Shown: positions 15,122 to 23,462 of the stretch, one piece after another
Layout: each line of letters starts with the position of its first letter
Position numbering within the stretch: the stretch's first letter is position 1
Source of the DNA: Rheinheimera sp. SA_1
GTDB lineage: Bacteria; Pseudomonadota; Gammaproteobacteria; Enterobacterales; Alteromonadaceae
Assembly: GCF_001669775.1 (NCBI RefSeq)
Contig: NZ_LXWK01000015.1
Location: 930,001 to 994,000, forward strand
Direction of reading: 5' to 3'
DNA: 64,000 nt
Made by a program: the position numbers and the translations under genes
The notes under the pieces: model-generated
Seen by the model: the letters and a program-made list of their open reading frames with translations, nothing else
What the model was told of the DNA's origin: nothing
Database searches by the model: none

Positions 15122-16819
15122 TCAGGCCACAGTATTGCGGCCCGCATCTTTGGCTTGATAAAGCGCATTATCGGCCTGCCGTAAAATCATGTCATAGTCG
15201 GCAGGCCCGGCTCGCTCCAGTGACGTCACGCCAATACTGACCGTTACATAAGGTGCCGCCAGATTGTGCTCGTGCGGAATGGCCGCCTGTCCCACCAGTT
15301 CCTGTAGCTGATGTGCCAACGCTAGCGCGCCGATTTTGTTGGTATTGGGGAGGATCACTACAAATTCCTCACCGCCGTAACGCGCCACACTGTCGGTCGC
15401 GCGGTTAAAACCTTGCTGCAACAACCCGGCAATTTGCTGTAAAGTCCGATCACCAGCCTGATGGCCATAATGATCGTTAAAGGCTTTAAAGCAATCGACA
15501 TCAATCATCAGTAACGACAACGGCCATTGTTGCCGTTGCGCCTGTGCCAGCTGCTCAGCCAGCCGCAGTTCCAGCGCACGGCGATTGGCAAGCCCGGTCA
15601 GACTATCGGTGTAAGACAACAATTCCAGTGCTTGCTGTTGTTGTTTCACGGTGGCAGCGAAAAACTGAAACGATCGGGCAATCGCAGCAATTTCGTCATG
15701 ACCGGAAATTTGATGAGCTGCCGGTTTACCTTGCATCTGTTTCAGCACATTGGTGTTTAGTTGCTCCAGCCGGCGCACTACCCGCAAATGCACCAGATAA
15801 ATACCAGCCGCCAGAAACAACAGTGCCAACGCTGACACCAGCAGAATTTGCTGACTGTACTGACGGATTTGTGTATTGCTGAGCTCGGCATCGGCCAGCA
15901 CTGTGACGCTGACATCATAAGCGCTATTTTCAGCGAGCCTGGCATAATCGAGCACTAAATTGCGCACAAAATTACTACGGCCATTGGCGCGGCCGGTCAC
16001 CACCAGCTGCTCGATACGTAGTGGAAACACACCATCATCGGCCAGCAGTAGCTGCTGTAATTGCTGTTGCAACAAATTAGTTTTACTGGCGACAGCCTGC
16101 GGACTTCCAGGCGCAACTTGTGCAAGTTGCTTGCTCACCTGCTGCTGTAATTGCCGCAGCATCAACAAACGATTGATGGTCAGAGCTTTACCTGATTGCG
16201 CAACAACTTCAGCGACGTCCAGCAAACCTACGGCTTGCTGCCCGCTGGCAGAAGTTTCAGTTTTGGCGGCGCGCTGTAATTGTTCATACAGCAGATACAC
16301 CTGGGTCAGTCGCGTTTGCACTTGCTGCTGTAGATCCAGCCGCTGGCTGGTCAGTTCGTTCAGACTGTGGAGCTCTTCGGTTAGCGCGACCAATTGCGCT
16401 TCCTGATACAACACACTTTGCCGATCGGCAGTCAGCTGCTCTAAACCTAGCAAATTTTGCTGAATATCCAGATAAAGATTATGCCTTACTGCCTGGCTGG
16501 GCGCCTGACCCATCGCTTCGGTTAAATAAAGTAACTGATTGATTTTACTGTACACTTTACTTGAGTGCACCACAGATGGAATAGCATTAGTGGCGATATC
16601 ACCAATATTCCCCTGCAGCCGCATTAACCGGCTTTGCATCATGGCAGCCATGCAAATCAACAACAGTAATACCAGCGACGACGTTAACGTCAGCATGGTG
16701 GTAATCGAATAACGGCGTTTAATCGGCACCATACCGCGCAGTTCAGCAATTGGCAGGGTCAGCGGCTTGTGGCTACTTGTTTTGTCATGACCCGTTTTGT
16801 CGTGGCTGGCATAGCTCAT
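15122..16819 (-). CDS. Membrane-bound diguanylate cyclase with periplasmic sensor region
   Basis: This 565-residue protein has a transmembrane helix at about 42-60, a helical, Gln/Leu-rich periplasmic region to about 322, a second transmembrane helix at about 323-345, a HAMP-like linker and a GGDEF domain (about 400-565). The active motif is RYGGEEF at about 480. An RxxD site (RATD) lies five residues before it, so it is probably active and feedback-inhibited. Its start overlaps the stop of the upstream 5'-nucleotidase-like gene in ATGA, so the two are made together. The periplasmic helical region could read the state of that partner. Confidence 0.9.
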   Translation of the reverse strand: MSYASHDKTGHDKTSSHKPLTLPIAELRGMVPIKRRYSITTMLTLTSSLVLLLLICMAAMMQSRLMRLQGNIGDIATNAIPSVVHSSKVYSKINQLLYLTEAMGQAPSQAVRHNLYLDIQQNLLGLEQLTADRQSVLYQEAQLVALTEELHSLNELTSQRLDLQQQVQTRLTQVYLLYEQLQRAAKTETSASGQQAVGLLDVAEVVAQSGKALTINRLLMLRQLQQQVSKQLAQVAPGSPQAVASKTNLLQQQLQQLLLADDGVFPLRIEQLVVTGRANGRSNFVRNLVLDYARLAENSAYDVSVTVLADAELSNTQIRQYSQQILLVSALALLFLAAGIYLVHLRVVRRLEQLNTNVLKQMQGKPAAHQISGHDEIAAIARSFQFFAATVKQQQQALELLSYTDSLTGLANRRALELRLAEQLAQAQRQQWPLSLLMIDVDCFKAFNDHYGHQAGDRTLQQIAGLLQQGFNRATDSVARYGGEEFVVILPNTNKIGALALAHQLQELVGQAAIPHEHNLAAPYVTVSIGVTSLERAGPADYDMILRQADNALYQAKDAGRNTVA

Positions 16820-18345
16820 GGCTGGCTCCGCGCAGTATTGACCAACCGTTGCTGCAGCACAGGCGCAATATTTTTTTGCATTTTGATGTAATCGACCACC
16901 ACTTCGGCAATCAGCTTGTTCATTTGATTGCTGTAATTAAGCTGCGGCAACTCAACCAGCGCTTTGTAGCCATCACCCCCTTCGGCCAGATAATCAAAAG
17001 TCGCCAGCTTATATTGCTGTTTGGGTACTAAAGGCTGACCATTAATGAGCACTGAAATCACCCTTTTTCCAACAGGTTGGCTCGGGTCAAACTGCATTTG
17101 CATCCCACTGAGGTGGGCAAAACGGCCGCGCAATAATTCAAATTCACTTAAGCTGTTTTCAAGTGCCGCCAGCAGTTGTTTGCCGGTCACCTGCACCAGC
17201 ACTACCTGATTGCGGTAGGGTAACTCCATCGCAATATCGCGCCTTGTTAAAGTAGTCCCGGCCGGATAGTGTTTTTCACCACGAATATTACCGGCATTGA
17301 CCAGCGCGATATCGGCGCCGGTATGCCAGACCATGGCATCAACCACCAGATTCGCCAGCGCATTTTCCTGACTACGCACCAGACGGCGGTTGGTATCCAG
17401 CTCGACCGTGGTGGTGCCAATGGTTTCACCTAATAATTGTTCCAGTCGGGCGGAGTGACTTTTCACCACCTTCAATACTGCCGGATCCGCCTGCTGCGCT
17501 TTCAGCTGTTGAAAGGTAGGTTTGAGTTGCAAAGTTTCCGGCGCGCCGGCGGTCCAGTGTAAATCGACCACCGCCACTTCACCTGGTGCGCTTAAGTTAA
17601 TATTGGCAGGCAGCGTTTTGGGTAACTCGGTTTTAGTCAGCCGGAACAGTTCGTTTTTGCGCAAAGCAACATCGACCACCCGTTGTTGGATCAGACCGTC
17701 GACAAAATCAAAATTGGCGGAATATAACAACACAATCAGCTCAGCGCCGGCTTGTCGTAACAACACCGATTGCTCACGGACTGCTTCTTCAGGCGACGTA
17801 ATCATCACCCGGTTAAGCGGATATTGCTCGGCAGCTGCCGGCGAAAACACCGCTATTACACCTAAACGAACATCACCTTGTTGCACAATCACTGACGATT
17901 CGAGGCCATCCAGATTACCTCCGGTAATAGGATCAAACAGATTGCTGGCCACCACCGGAAAGGATGCTTCATAGCTGCGCAGTGATAACTCGTCTTCAAA
18001 AAAGCTGAATTCACGTTTCGCCACGCCCATCGCGTCCGGCTCCAGCAAATTCAGGATATCAATAATGTGTGAACCGCGGTCAAAGGAAGCCAGAGTACTG
18101 GGCCCTAAGCTATCGCCGCCAAACAGAAAAAAAGTAGGTATGGGTTGCTTACGCTGGGTTTTGACGATGCTGGCAAGCTCGGCGTAATCGCCTTGTTCGG
18201 TTTCGAGAATGCGGGGCAATTCGGCGGTAAAAATCAGCCGGGCCTGACGTTCAGCGGCGACAGCATGACCGGTCAACAGCGACAGTAAGCAAGTGCCAAG
18301 CAACAGGCAAGTGACAGGCAATGACAAATACGACAACAACTTCAT
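16816..18345 (-). CDS. 5'-nucleotidase/UshA-like periplasmic protein with degenerate metallophosphatase motifs
   Basis: The 509-residue protein has a signal peptide (MKLLSYLSLPVTCLLLG...) and a metallophosphatase-like N-terminal domain. A well-conserved 5'-nucleotidase C-terminal domain follows (ENALANLVVDAMVWHTGADIALVNAGNIRG ... ELPYRNQVVLVQVTGKQL ... AEGGDGYKAL). In the N-terminal domain the usual metal motifs are mostly missing. The DxH position reads FTAELPR, the GNHEFD position reads AKREFSF, and the later histidine motifs are absent; only GGDSLG remains. It is therefore probably a catalytically dead ligand-binding protein. ATG 18345 was chosen at the signal peptide; a TTG further upstream would add 27 residues. 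It overlaps the GGDEF gene by four bases. Confidence 0.8.
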   Translation of the reverse strand: MKLLSYLSLPVTCLLLGTCLLSLLTGHAVAAERQARLIFTAELPRILETEQGDYAELASIVKTQRKQPIPTFFLFGGDSLGPSTLASFDRGSHIIDILNLLEPDAMGVAKREFSFFEDELSLRSYEASFPVVASNLFDPITGGNLDGLESSVIVQQGDVRLGVIAVFSPAAAEQYPLNRVMITSPEEAVREQSVLLRQAGAELIVLLYSANFDFVDGLIQQRVVDVALRKNELFRLTKTELPKTLPANINLSAPGEVAVVDLHWTAGAPETLQLKPTFQQLKAQQADPAVLKVVKSHSARLEQLLGETIGTTTVELDTNRRLVRSQENALANLVVDAMVWHTGADIALVNAGNIRGEKHYPAGTTLTRRDIAMELPYRNQVVLVQVTGKQLLAALENSLSEFELLRGRFAHLSGMQMQFDPSQPVGKRVISVLINGQPLVPKQQYKLATFDYLAEGGDGYKALVELPQLNYSNQMNKLIAEVVVDYIKMQKNIAPVLQQRLVNTARSQP

Positions 18346-18528
18346 CCTGAGTGGCAGTCTCCGATAATGGTTTGAATGAGCTAATTCTAAAGCGTCCAGC
18401 TTGCTTGAATTTTCAGCTTTTAGCAAAACTTTGCGGCTGTTTTACAGCGAAAGTCAGCCATCTATTGCCAGCATGACAAAGCCCACAGCCAACTGCAAGC
18501 AGGCTCGTGGTTATTCGGCAGAAAAACG

Positions 18529-18570
18529 TTGCCATCAGCAACCAATATGATATAAATGAAAGCGCTTACA
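18529..18570 (+). promoter_or_regulatory. GH3 promoter with LacI-type operator
   Basis: A candidate promoter, TTGCCA (18529-18534), 16 bp, TATAAA (18551-18556), is followed directly by the palindrome TGAAAGCGCTTACA (18557-18570). The operator would cover the transcription start, the classical position for repression. The palindrome matches those at 44057 and 53132. The leader to the GH3 start is about 160 bp. Promoter hexamers are my reading, not measured. Confidence 0.75.
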
Positions 18571-18727
18571 GCAGCATATTCCATAATTATCAGGTGGCAT
18601 CTTTGCTGATTTTGTGTCGCTCTTTGTCGGCTCTGCCGCTTTGGAGCACGGCACAATATCATCAGCATTGGGTTGAGCTTTGCAAAGCTACCTTTAAAAA
18701 TAATCGCTGAAACAAGGACTTGACTAA

Positions 18728-21343
18728 ATGATGCCATCTTTACCACACCGCCGTTTATTCGTCGGCCTGACACCTGTTGCTGCCGCTTTGCTGATGGCGC
18801 TGACGGGTTGCCAGCCAAAATCAGCTGCACCTGAAACAACATCTCCCGCAGAACCTACTGTTGCCGCCAACGAAGCTACTGTAACTTCAGATCCAGCAGC
18901 TATCTGGCCCAAACTACAGATCCCACGTCAGGGTAATGCCGAAGAAGAAGCTAAAATCGCCAAGCTATTAGCGGCAATGACGCTGGAACAAAAAATTGCA
19001 CAGATGATTCAGCCGGAAATCCGCGATATTACCGTTGCAGATATGCGCAAATATGGTTTTGGCTCTTACCTCAATGGTGGCGGTTCTTTCCCGGCCGGTA
19101 ATAAACACGCCACACCGGCAGACTGGATTAAACTGGCTGAAGATATGTATCAGGCGTCGATTGATGCCAGCCAGGATGGTTCAACCATTCCAACCATGTG
19201 GGGCACTGACGCCGTGCATGGCCACAATAACGTGATTGGTGCGACGTTATTTCCGCACAATATTGGTCTTGGCGCTGCCAATAACCCAGATTTAATTGAA
19301 CAAATTGCCAAAGCTACCGCCCGCGAAGTGATGGTGACCGGCATCGACTGGGTATTTGCACCGACCGTTGCCGTAGTACGCGATGACCGCTGGGGCCGCA
19401 CTTATGAAGGTTACTCCGAAGATCCAACCATTGTCCGCAACTACGCCGCGGCTATTGTCAAAGGTTTACAAGGCGCACCGGATGCCGACTTTTTAGGTGA
19501 TGAACGGGTCATCAGTACAGTGAAGCATTTCCTTGGTGATGGCGGCACTGAAGGCGGTATTGATCAGGGCGACAATATTTCGACCGAACAACAGCTGTTT
19601 GATATCCATGCCCAGGGTTATGTCGGTGGTTTGCAGGCAGGCGCGCAAACAGTGATGGCGTCTTTTAACAGCTGGCATGGTGAAAAAATCCATGGTAACA
19701 AATACTTACTTACTGATGTGTTAAAAACCCGGATGGGTTTTGATGGTCTGGTGGTCGGTGACTGGAATGGCCATGGTCAAATTAAAGGTTGCAGTAACGA
19801 TAACTGCGCTGCCGCTGCTAACGCTGGCTTGGACGTATATATGGTGCCAACTCCGGCCTGGAAACCATTGTATGAAAACCTGATTGCACAGGTGAAAAGT
19901 GGTGACATTGCACAAAGCCGGATTGATGATGCCGTGACCCGGATTTTACGGGTGAAAGTTCGTGCCGGTTTATTTGAAAAACCAAGTCCGGCCAAGCGGC
20001 CACTATCTGGTAAAACCGAAATTATCGGCTCGGCCGAACACCGTACTGTGGCAGCTGCCGCTGTGCAACAATCTTTGGTGTTGTTGAAAAACCAACAAAG
20101 CTTGCTGCCGTTAAAGCCAACCCAGAAAATTCTGGTGACAGGCCAAGGGGCTGACAATATCGGTATGCAAAGTGGCGGCTGGACCATCACCTGGCAAGGC
20201 ACTGGCAACAATAACGCCGATTTCCCTGGCGGCAGCTCAATTTATGCCGGTATTAAAACCCAGGTCGAAACCGCTGGTGGCCAGGTACAACTGAGTAACG
20301 ACGGCAGTTATCAGCAAAAACCTGATGTGGCGATTGTGGTATTTGGCGAACAGCCTTATGCCGAAGGCAATGGTGATATCGACAATGTCGAATATCAGCG
20401 TGGCAATAAAACCGATTTAACGCTGCTGAAAAAATTGCAGGCCGATGGCATTAAAGTGGTGTCGTTGTTTATCAGCGGCCGGCCATTATGGGTCAATGCC
20501 GAGCTGAATGCTTCGGACGCCTTTGTCGCCGTTTGGTTACCAGGTAGCGAAGGCCATGCCATAGCGCCGGTATTATTTAGCGACAAAGACGGCAAAGTGC
20601 AGCAAGATTTTCGCGGTAAGTTATCATTTTCCTGGCCAAATGGTCCGGATCAAACCAAAGTCAATAAAGCTGATACCGACTATCAGCCGCTCTTTGCCTA
20701 TGGTTATGGTTTAACTTATGCCGATACACCTGAGCAAGCGGCCAGCTTGTTTAGTGCGCCACTGCCGGAAACCAGTAGCACCAGCAACACCCTTAGTGCG
20801 CTGCCGTTGTTTGACCGCGACATTAAAGCGCCATGGCAGTTTGTGCTGCAAAGCGCTGAACAATCCGCCGCAGTTAGCAGCAACCAACAGACGCTGGGTG
20901 CAGTGAAATTACAAAGTTTTGACCGCAATGTACAGGAAGATGCGCGTTTAATCAGCTTTGATGGTTCGGCCAAAGCCAGTGTGGCCCTTCGCAGTAATTT
21001 CCCACGGGATTTACGCGCATTTGGTGGCAAAGAAGCGGTGCTGAGTTTAATGCTGAAAGTGGATGCAGCAGTGACGGCGCCGGTGGATCTGTCGATGCAC
21101 TGTAACGAACAATGTAGCGCCAGCTTCGATATCAGCCCACAGTTACAACAGCTTAAAGCCGGTGTCTGGACTGAACTACAAGTGGACGTCAGTTGCTTTA
21201 CCGGTAAAGGCGTGGATTTAGCGCAAATTGCAGTTCCGCTGGCGCTGAGCAGCAGCGCCAAGTTGCAACTAAGTTTCGCCGAGCTGAAGTTATTACCACA
21301 AGGCACAGCTGATGCGGTGAAACTGCAGTGCCCACAAAGCTGA
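18728..21343 (+). CDS. GH3 beta-glucosidase / exo-1,3-1,4-beta-glucanase lipoprotein
   Basis: The 871-residue protein has a lipoprotein signal (MALTGC, about Cys28). The GH3 N-terminal barrel begins around residue 75 (MTLEQKIAQMIQPEI). The catalytic nucleophile lies in GFDGLVVGDWNGHGQIKG (Asp345). The C-terminal alpha/beta sandwich contains KNQQSLLPLKPTQKILVTG and the glycine-rich GGWTITWQGTGNN. The last 170 residues form an extra beta-rich module, as in exo-acting glucan glucohydrolases of marine bacteria and Cellvibrio. It probably releases glucose or cellobiose units from beta-glucan oligosaccharides at the outer membrane. It is the first gene of the LacI-operator-controlled cluster. Confidence 0.92.
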   Translation: MMPSLPHRRLFVGLTPVAAALLMALTGCQPKSAAPETTSPAEPTVAANEATVTSDPAAIWPKLQIPRQGNAEEEAKIAKLLAAMTLEQKIAQMIQPEIRDITVADMRKYGFGSYLNGGGSFPAGNKHATPADWIKLAEDMYQASIDASQDGSTIPTMWGTDAVHGHNNVIGATLFPHNIGLGAANNPDLIEQIAKATAREVMVTGIDWVFAPTVAVVRDDRWGRTYEGYSEDPTIVRNYAAAIVKGLQGAPDADFLGDERVISTVKHFLGDGGTEGGIDQGDNISTEQQLFDIHAQGYVGGLQAGAQTVMASFNSWHGEKIHGNKYLLTDVLKTRMGFDGLVVGDWNGHGQIKGCSNDNCAAAANAGLDVYMVPTPAWKPLYENLIAQVKSGDIAQSRIDDAVTRILRVKVRAGLFEKPSPAKRPLSGKTEIIGSAEHRTVAAAAVQQSLVLLKNQQSLLPLKPTQKILVTGQGADNIGMQSGGWTITWQGTGNNNADFPGGSSIYAGIKTQVETAGGQVQLSNDGSYQQKPDVAIVVFGEQPYAEGNGDIDNVEYQRGNKTDLTLLKKLQADGIKVVSLFISGRPLWVNAELNASDAFVAVWLPGSEGHAIAPVLFSDKDGKVQQDFRGKLSFSWPNGPDQTKVNKADTDYQPLFAYGYGLTYADTPEQAASLFSAPLPETSSTSNTLSALPLFDRDIKAPWQFVLQSAEQSAAVSSNQQTLGAVKLQSFDRNVQEDARLISFDGSAKASVALRSNFPRDLRAFGGKEAVLSLMLKVDAAVTAPVDLSMHCNEQCSASFDISPQLQQLKAGVWTELQVDVSCFTGKGVDLAQIAVPLALSSSAKLQLSFAELKLLPQGTADAVKLQCPQS

Positions 21344-21425
21344 TGCGATGAAACTCCGGGTTGGTTCGCCAGCCCGGAACAACATGCCGGATGCAGTATC
21401 GCCGATGAAAAATAAACAGTTCTAA

Positions 21426-21965
21426 ATGAAAATTGGTAACGTAAAAGTGCAGGCACAACCTCAGACCTTGATTATCATGGGCGTTGCTGGCAGTGGGAAA
21501 TCCACCGTCGGTAAGCTGTTGGCGGCCGAATTAAATTACCTGTTTCTGGAAGGTGATGATTTTCACAGTGATGAAGCCAAAGCGATGATGGCGTCGGGTA
21601 CCCCGCTTCGCAGCGATTTACGTCAAGAGTGGGTCGACCGGCTAGCTGTAACTCTGATGCAGCATGCCGCCACTGACAAGCCTTGTGTGCTGAGTTACTC
21701 AGGTTTAATTGCCAGCCAACGCCAGCAGTTACGTGAAGCCGGGTCACAGACCCGCTTTATTTATCTGCAGGGTTCGGCTGAGCTATTAGCGGCACGACTG
21801 GCAGAGCGCAGTGGTCATTATATGCCAGCCAGTTTGCTGCAAAGTCAGCTCGACAGCATGCAAAATAGTAGCAGCGAAGTTGATGTACAACCTTTTTCGA
21901 TTGACCAAGAGCCCGCGGCATTATTGCAGCAGATCCTGCACTGGTTAAAACCGCCGGGCACCTAG
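21426..21965 (+). CDS. gntK: Gluconokinase
   Basis: The 179-residue protein carries a P-loop (GVAGSGKST, 19-27), the gluconokinase segment FLEGDDFHSDEAKAMMASGTPLRSD, and RSGHYMPASLLQSQL, corresponding to the family's GHFMxxxLLxSQ. It phosphorylates D-gluconate to 6-phosphogluconate with ATP. The usual Asn in the DDxHxxxN segment is replaced, but spacing is kept. The ribosome-binding site before ATG 21426 is weak. Its position between GH3, a sugar symporter and a GH94 phosphorylase suggests that gluconate is produced inside the cell from an oxidised disaccharide. Confidence 0.9.
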   Translation: MKIGNVKVQAQPQTLIIMGVAGSGKSTVGKLLAAELNYLFLEGDDFHSDEAKAMMASGTPLRSDLRQEWVDRLAVTLMQHAATDKPCVLSYSGLIASQRQQLREAGSQTRFIYLQGSAELLAARLAERSGHYMPASLLQSQLDSMQNSSSEVDVQPFSIDQEPAALLQQILHWLKPPGT

Positions 21966-22026
21966 CAGCCACAAGCTTCACGAGCCCGGCGTAATTTGCA
22001 TTTTTTGCAATGAAAAGAGCACCCAG

Positions 22027-23460
22027 ATGTCACAGCAACAGGCCGATATAGCTTTTTCAGATCAGAGCAACACTTCAAATCTTATCCATACATCCCCACT
22101 ACGCTGGCGCGAGAAAATCAGTTATGGCCTGGGCGATATGGGTTTTAACTTTTATTGGGCTAATATCTCGGCCTTTTTATTAATTTATTACACCGATGTG
22201 TTTGGCATTTCAGCCGCTGCCGCTGGCACCATGATGCTGATCACCAAAATCATTGATGCCATTACCGATCCGCTGATGGGTGCAATTGCCGATCGCACAC
22301 AGAGCCGCTTTGGCAAATTCCGGCCTTATTTGTTGTGGATGGCATTGCCGCTGGCCGGCGCTGGCGTGCTCACTTACTCCACGCCAGACCTGTCTGAAAA
22401 CGGCAAACTGCTGTGGGCTTATGGCACTTATTCGCTACTGATGCTCTGTTATACCGCGATTAATATTCCTTATTCGGCGCTGTCCGGTGTGATGACCGGC
22501 GACAGTCAACAACGCACGCAGTTAGTAAGCTTGCGCTTTATCGGCGGTTTTAGCGGTGGGATAGTGGTGACTTATCTGACACCAAAACTGGTGGTGTGGC
22601 TGGGTCAGGGCAATGAAGCGCTTGGCTGGCAGCTGACAATGGGCTGTTTTGGTATCGCGGCTGCACTGATGTTTTTAATCACCTTTGCCAATTGCCGCGA
22701 GCGAGTGCAACCGATTGCCGCCAAGCCAGCTGCTGTATCGCAAGATTTGAAAGACTTAATGCACAACAAAGCCTGGCTGGTGTTGTTTGCGCTGGCGCTG
22801 ATCATTATGGTGACCATCACCATGCGTGCCAGCAGCGCGGTGTATTACCTGAAATATTATCTGCAGCGGCCGGATTTAGTCGGTGAGTTTTTATCCTCAT
22901 ATATGCTGGCACTGGCACTTGGCGCGGCCTGCACGCCGTTGATGACCAAATTTTTGGATAAAAAACCCTTATTAATGCTGCTGATGACTTTGGTCGGATT
23001 GTTATCAATCAGCCTGTATTTTGTGCCAGCCGATGCCGTCAGCCTGATCTTTGGCCTGAATTTATTGATTGGCTTTTTACTCGGGCCAAAATCGCCGCTG
23101 GCGTTTTCGATGTATGCCGACACGGCGGATGACAACGAATACCGCACCGGTCGGCGCGCCACAGCAATGACCTTTGCAGCCGCCACTTTTTCGCAAAAAC
23201 TCGGTGGTGCTCTGGCTTCGGCGATGATTGGCTGGCTGCTGGCTGCCATTGGCTATGTCGCCAATGCCGAACAAAGCGCGGGTTCGCAGCAAGGCATTTT
23301 ATGGCTGATGACGATTATTCCTGGGGTGATTGCGTTACTGGCGGCCTGGGTAATGCGGTTTTATCCACTGACTGAAGCCCGGCTTTCGGAAATCCAGCAA
23401 CAATTGCAGGTGCAAAAAGCTGCGGCTGTAGCATCAAACTCATCTGCCGGAGCGGTCTGA
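22027..23460 (+). CDS. GPH-family sugar:cation symporter 1
   Basis: This 477-residue protein has about 12 membrane segments and the family's opening block KISYGLGDMGFNFYW ... LLIYYTDVFGISAAAAGTM, followed by DAITDPLMGAIADRTQSRFGKFRPYLLW, the conserved loop 2-3 signature of glycoside-pentoside-hexuronide symporters. It is followed two bases later by the GH94 gene, so the two are co-translated or nearly so. The substrate is inferred to be cellobionate or a related beta-glucoside disaccharide. A paralogue with the same signature lies at 41090-42418 beside a GH1 enzyme. Confidence 0.92.
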   Translation: MSQQQADIAFSDQSNTSNLIHTSPLRWREKISYGLGDMGFNFYWANISAFLLIYYTDVFGISAAAAGTMMLITKIIDAITDPLMGAIADRTQSRFGKFRPYLLWMALPLAGAGVLTYSTPDLSENGKLLWAYGTYSLLMLCYTAINIPYSALSGVMTGDSQQRTQLVSLRFIGGFSGGIVVTYLTPKLVVWLGQGNEALGWQLTMGCFGIAAALMFLITFANCRERVQPIAAKPAAVSQDLKDLMHNKAWLVLFALALIIMVTITMRASSAVYYLKYYLQRPDLVGEFLSSYMLALALGAACTPLMTKFLDKKPLLMLLMTLVGLLSISLYFVPADAVSLIFGLNLLIGFLLGPKSPLAFSMYADTADDNEYRTGRRATAMTFAAATFSQKLGGALASAMIGWLLAAIGYVANAEQSAGSQQGILWLMTIIPGVIALLAAWVMRFYPLTEARLSEIQQQLQVQKAAAVASNSSAGAV

Positions 23461-23462
23461 TT

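Noticed and set aside
15960-16406. 148-residue Cys/Ser-rich frame antisense to the GGDEF gene
   Set aside because: It arises from antisense reading of Gln/Leu-rich codons; the minus-strand protein is clearly real.
20716-21456. 246-residue minus-strand frame antisense to the GH3 C-terminus
   Set aside because: Cys/Ser/Leu-rich antisense artefact opposite a well-supported beta-glucosidase gene.
22614-22625. AAGCGCTT core inside the symporter gene, resembling the LacI operator
   Set aside because: It lies within coding sequence and lacks the TGTA/TACA flanks that the three promoter sites share.
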